Part shown: positions 61,557 through 64,000 of the stretch, one piece after another
Numbering within the stretch: the stretch's first letter is position 1
Layout of the letters: each line of letters begins with the position of its first letter
Source of the DNA: Epichloe hybrida
Taxonomy: Eukaryota > Ascomycota > Sordariomycetes > Hypocreales > Clavicipitaceae
Direction: 5' to 3'
Assembly (NCBI GenBank): GCA_019022495.1
Contig: JAFEKR010000029.1
Span: forward strand, 248,001-312,000
Length of the DNA: 64,000 nucleotides
Translations under genes and position numbers: made by a program
The notes under the pieces: model-generated
Told to the model about the DNA's origin: nothing
Seen by the model: only the letters and a program-made list of their open reading frames with translations
Database searches by the model: none

Positions 61557-64000
61557 ATGGTGAAATCGTACCTGTAAGTAATAGCCAAAGGTCTGATGAC
61601 GTGTTCGACATCTCTTCTAACCTGAAAGCAATGCAGCAAGTACGAACACGCCAAGTCGTTTGGTGTTGTTACGACCAACACTTCCAACATTGTCTGGACC
61701 TCCAAAGACCGAGCTGGAACAGGTGCTGGGCAGGCAGTTGTGGCCGCGAATGAAGAAGTCTTGTGCTGGGATATCAAGAAGGGAGAATTGTTAAGCCGGT
61801 GGAAAGACGCAAGATGCACAGTTCCCGTCACTGCGATCGCCCAGAGCCAAACGGATAAAGATGTCTTCGCCGTCGGGTACGAGGATGGCATCATAAGGCT
61901 TTGGGACAGCAAGATCTCAACCGTGATTGTCAACTTCAATGGACACAAATCTGCTATTACGCACCTCACGTTTGACAAATCTGGGGTTCGACTCGCCAGT
62001 GGCTCCAAGGACACAGACATCATCATTTGGGATCTAGTGGCCGAAGTCGGCCAATTCAAGCTCCGGGGCCACAAGGATCAAGTGACTGGACTTCGCTTCA
62101 TCGAACCGGAGCCGCGCATTCAGGATGAGGATGGCTCGCGAGCAATGGTCTTGGACAATGAAACCTCGTCGGATGGTTTTCTGTTGACGACAGGCAAAGA
62201 TGCATTACTTAAGCTTTGGGATCTCTCTTCAAGACATTGTATTGAAACACACATATCCCAAACAAATGGAGAGTGCTGGGCCTTGGGGGTGGCTCCAGAT
62301 TTGAGTGGATGTATCACTGCAGGAAACGACGGAGAGATGAAGGTTTGGGCCTTAAAGGCCGATGACTTAGCTGCAAGTTCTCGACATGTGGAACTATCTG
62401 CTGCAGCTCACTATCTACAGGACCGCGGAGTTCTTCATAGACAGAGCAAAGACCGCACGACTGAAATAATATTCCACCCACGAAGAGATTATTTTGCAGT
62501 ACATGGTTCAGAGAAGAGTGTCGACATTTGGAGAATCAGATCCGAGGCCGAGGTGCGAAAAGGTCTTGCACGGAAAAGGCGGAGACGGAGAGAGAAGCAA
62601 AAGGACAGCAAAGCTCAGCTCGATAAGACCGAGGTTGCTGAAGATGCCGATGAAGATGTCTCGAAAGCCGACATCGGCGATGTTTTCGTTCAGTACGTCA
62701 TTATTCGAACCGGCGGTAAAGCCCGGTCTGTTGATTGGGCGGCATCCAGTAGCCAGAAAGATCTTCAACTTCTTGTGGCCACGACCAACAACCAGATCGA
62801 GTACTACAGCGTGCCCAACAAAAATAAGGCCGAGCGGAAGAAGAAGGATGACATCCCAGACTACACTCGAGCTCTCTCTGTGGAGCTTCCAGGACATCGC
62901 GCCGACATCAGAGCTCTCTCGCTCAGCTCAGACGATAAAATGCTTGCTTCGGTGGCCAATGGTTCCATGAAAGTGTGGAATATCAAAACACAGACCTGCA
63001 TTCGAACTTTCGAATGCGGATACGCGCTTTGTTGTGCTTTCTTGCCGGGCGACAAGGTGGTCGTCGTTGGCACCAAAGCCGGCGAGCTTCAACTCTTTGA
63101 TGTCGCCTCAGCGTCGCTTCTGTATAATGTCCAAGCTCACGACGGCGCCATCTGGAGTCTCAGTGTTCATCCCGACGGGCGATCGGTTGCTTCTGGTAGC
63201 GCAGACAAGTCGTCGAAATTCTGGGATTTCAAGATTGTTCAAGAGGAAGTTCTCGGCACTAAGCGGACAACTCCCAAGCTGAAACTCGTTCAATCCAGGA
63301 CGCTCAAAGTGTCAGATGACATTTTGAGTCTGAAATTCTCCCCAGACGCCAAACTGCTTGCAGTTGCGTTGCTGGACAACACAGTCAAGGTCTTCTTCGT
63401 CGACTCGCTGAAGTTGTATCTCAACCTCTATGGACACAAGCTGCCCGTCCTGAGTATGGACATATCGTATGACAGCAAACTCATTGTTACAAGCTCAGCA
63501 GATAAGAACATCCGAGTCTGGGGCTTAGACTTTGGAGATTGCCACAAGGCGCTATTCGGTCACCAAGACAGTATCTTACAGGTTGCATTCGTGCCACATA
63601 ATTCCGACGGCAATGGTCATCACTTCTTCAGCAGCAGTAAGGACAGAACAATTCGATACTGGGATGGAGACAAGTTTGAGCAGATCCAAAGACTAGACGG
63701 CCACCACGGAGAGATTTGGACAATAGCCATTAGTCATACCGGAAACTTCCTCGTCAGTGCTGGCCACGACAAGAGCATCCGAGTGTGGGAGGAAACCGAC
63801 GAACAAGTCTTTCTCGAGGAAGAAAGAGAGAGGGAAATTGAAGAGTTGTACGAGAGCACGCTCACGACGTCTCTGGAGAGGGATGTGGACGCAGAGGATG
63901 AGAATGGCGAAGTCGCAGCAGCTTCAAAGCAGACGACAGAGACGCTCATGGCAGGCGAAAGAATACAGGAGGCCTTGGAGTTGGGCATGGCTGATCTAAA
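61557..64000 (+). CDS. utp12: U3 snoRNP WD40 protein Utp12 (Dip2/WDR3), 3' part missing
   Basis: UTP-B subunit of the small-subunit processome, acting in 18S rRNA maturation in the nucleolus. Exons 61557-61573 (17 nt, MVKSY plus two bases) and 61637 to beyond the window; 793 codons visible. The 63-bp intron (GTAAGT, branch TTCTAAC, CAG) joins as SYLKYEHAKSFGVVTTN, the family start. Many WD repeats are visible: EEVLCWDIKKG, GIIRLWDSKIS, TDIIIWDLVAE, ALLKLWDLSSR, GEMKVWALKAD, GSMKVWNIKTQ, KSSKFWDFKIV, KNIRVWGLDFG, RTIRYWDGDKF, KSIRVWEETDE. A basic linker (KRRRRREKQ) lies between the two propellers. The sequence ends at ERIQEALELGMADL, so most of the C-terminal Utp12 domain is off the edge. No internal stop or frameshift was seen. 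Confidence 0.95.

Noticed and set aside
1..64000. CRISPR array, transposase, terminal inverted repeats or integrated virus
   Set aside because: Tandem repeats here lack unique spacers of constant length, and no transposase, integrase or capsid-like sequence was found in any frame.

Overview
The window is nuclear DNA of a filamentous ascomycete, most likely a hypocrealean Sordariomycete. This rests on short GT-AG introns with CTAAC/CTGAC-like branch sites, single-copy housekeeping genes typical of the group (Rax2, FlbC-like and HapB regulators, Yvc1, Lcl3), a eukaryotic tRNA-Cys, and long gene-poor spacers. The order is an inference; I could not compare genomes. I see no transposase, viral gene, CRISPR array, rRNA or secondary-metabolite cluster.

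Layout. 0.1-5.3 kb: acylpyruvase/FAHD1 (minus, cut by the left edge), cullin-3 (minus), SmD1 (plus). 5.9-14.4 kb, all minus: eRF1 methyltransferase Mtq2, a small Cys-rich protein, the vacuolar cation channel Yvc1, a peroxisomal ACAD10/11-type kinase-fold enzyme, and HapB/NF-YA. 14.4-27.2 kb is gene-poor: one small secreted protein and one Ser/Pro-rich unknown. 27.2-40.6 kb is gene-dense: Fan1 (minus) and Sdc1/Dpy-30 (plus), divergent; RpS13 and U2AF65 (minus); Ogg1 and SF3B1 (plus). 40.6-52.2 kb is again almost empty except for a FlbC-like C2H2 regulator at 46.9-48.2 kb. 52.2-64 kb: Rax2 (minus), tRNA-Cys, Lcl3 (minus), ArpC2 (minus), Utp12 (plus, cut by the right edge).

Exon structures were rebuilt by hand from splice signals, reading phase and family knowledge. 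Every multi-exon CDS closes in frame. This recovered short start-codon exons for cullin-3, SmD1, U2AF65, Ogg1, Utp12 and ArpC2 that a single-ORF view misses.

Functional threads. Three spliceosome proteins are present (SmD1, U2AF65, SF3B1); the last two act together on the branch site and 3' splice site and lie within 7 kb. Two are DNA-repair enzymes (Fan1, Ogg1). Two developmental or global regulators (HapB, FlbC-like) sit next to unusually long gene-free regions.

The most unexplained signals are non-coding. A recurring GTACGGAGTA / TACGGATTA motif family occurs in most spacers. There are also many 3-6-copy tandem repeats with 7-15 bp units, and 18-25 nt homopolymers near several gene ends. 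No clearly new multi-gene system is visible.
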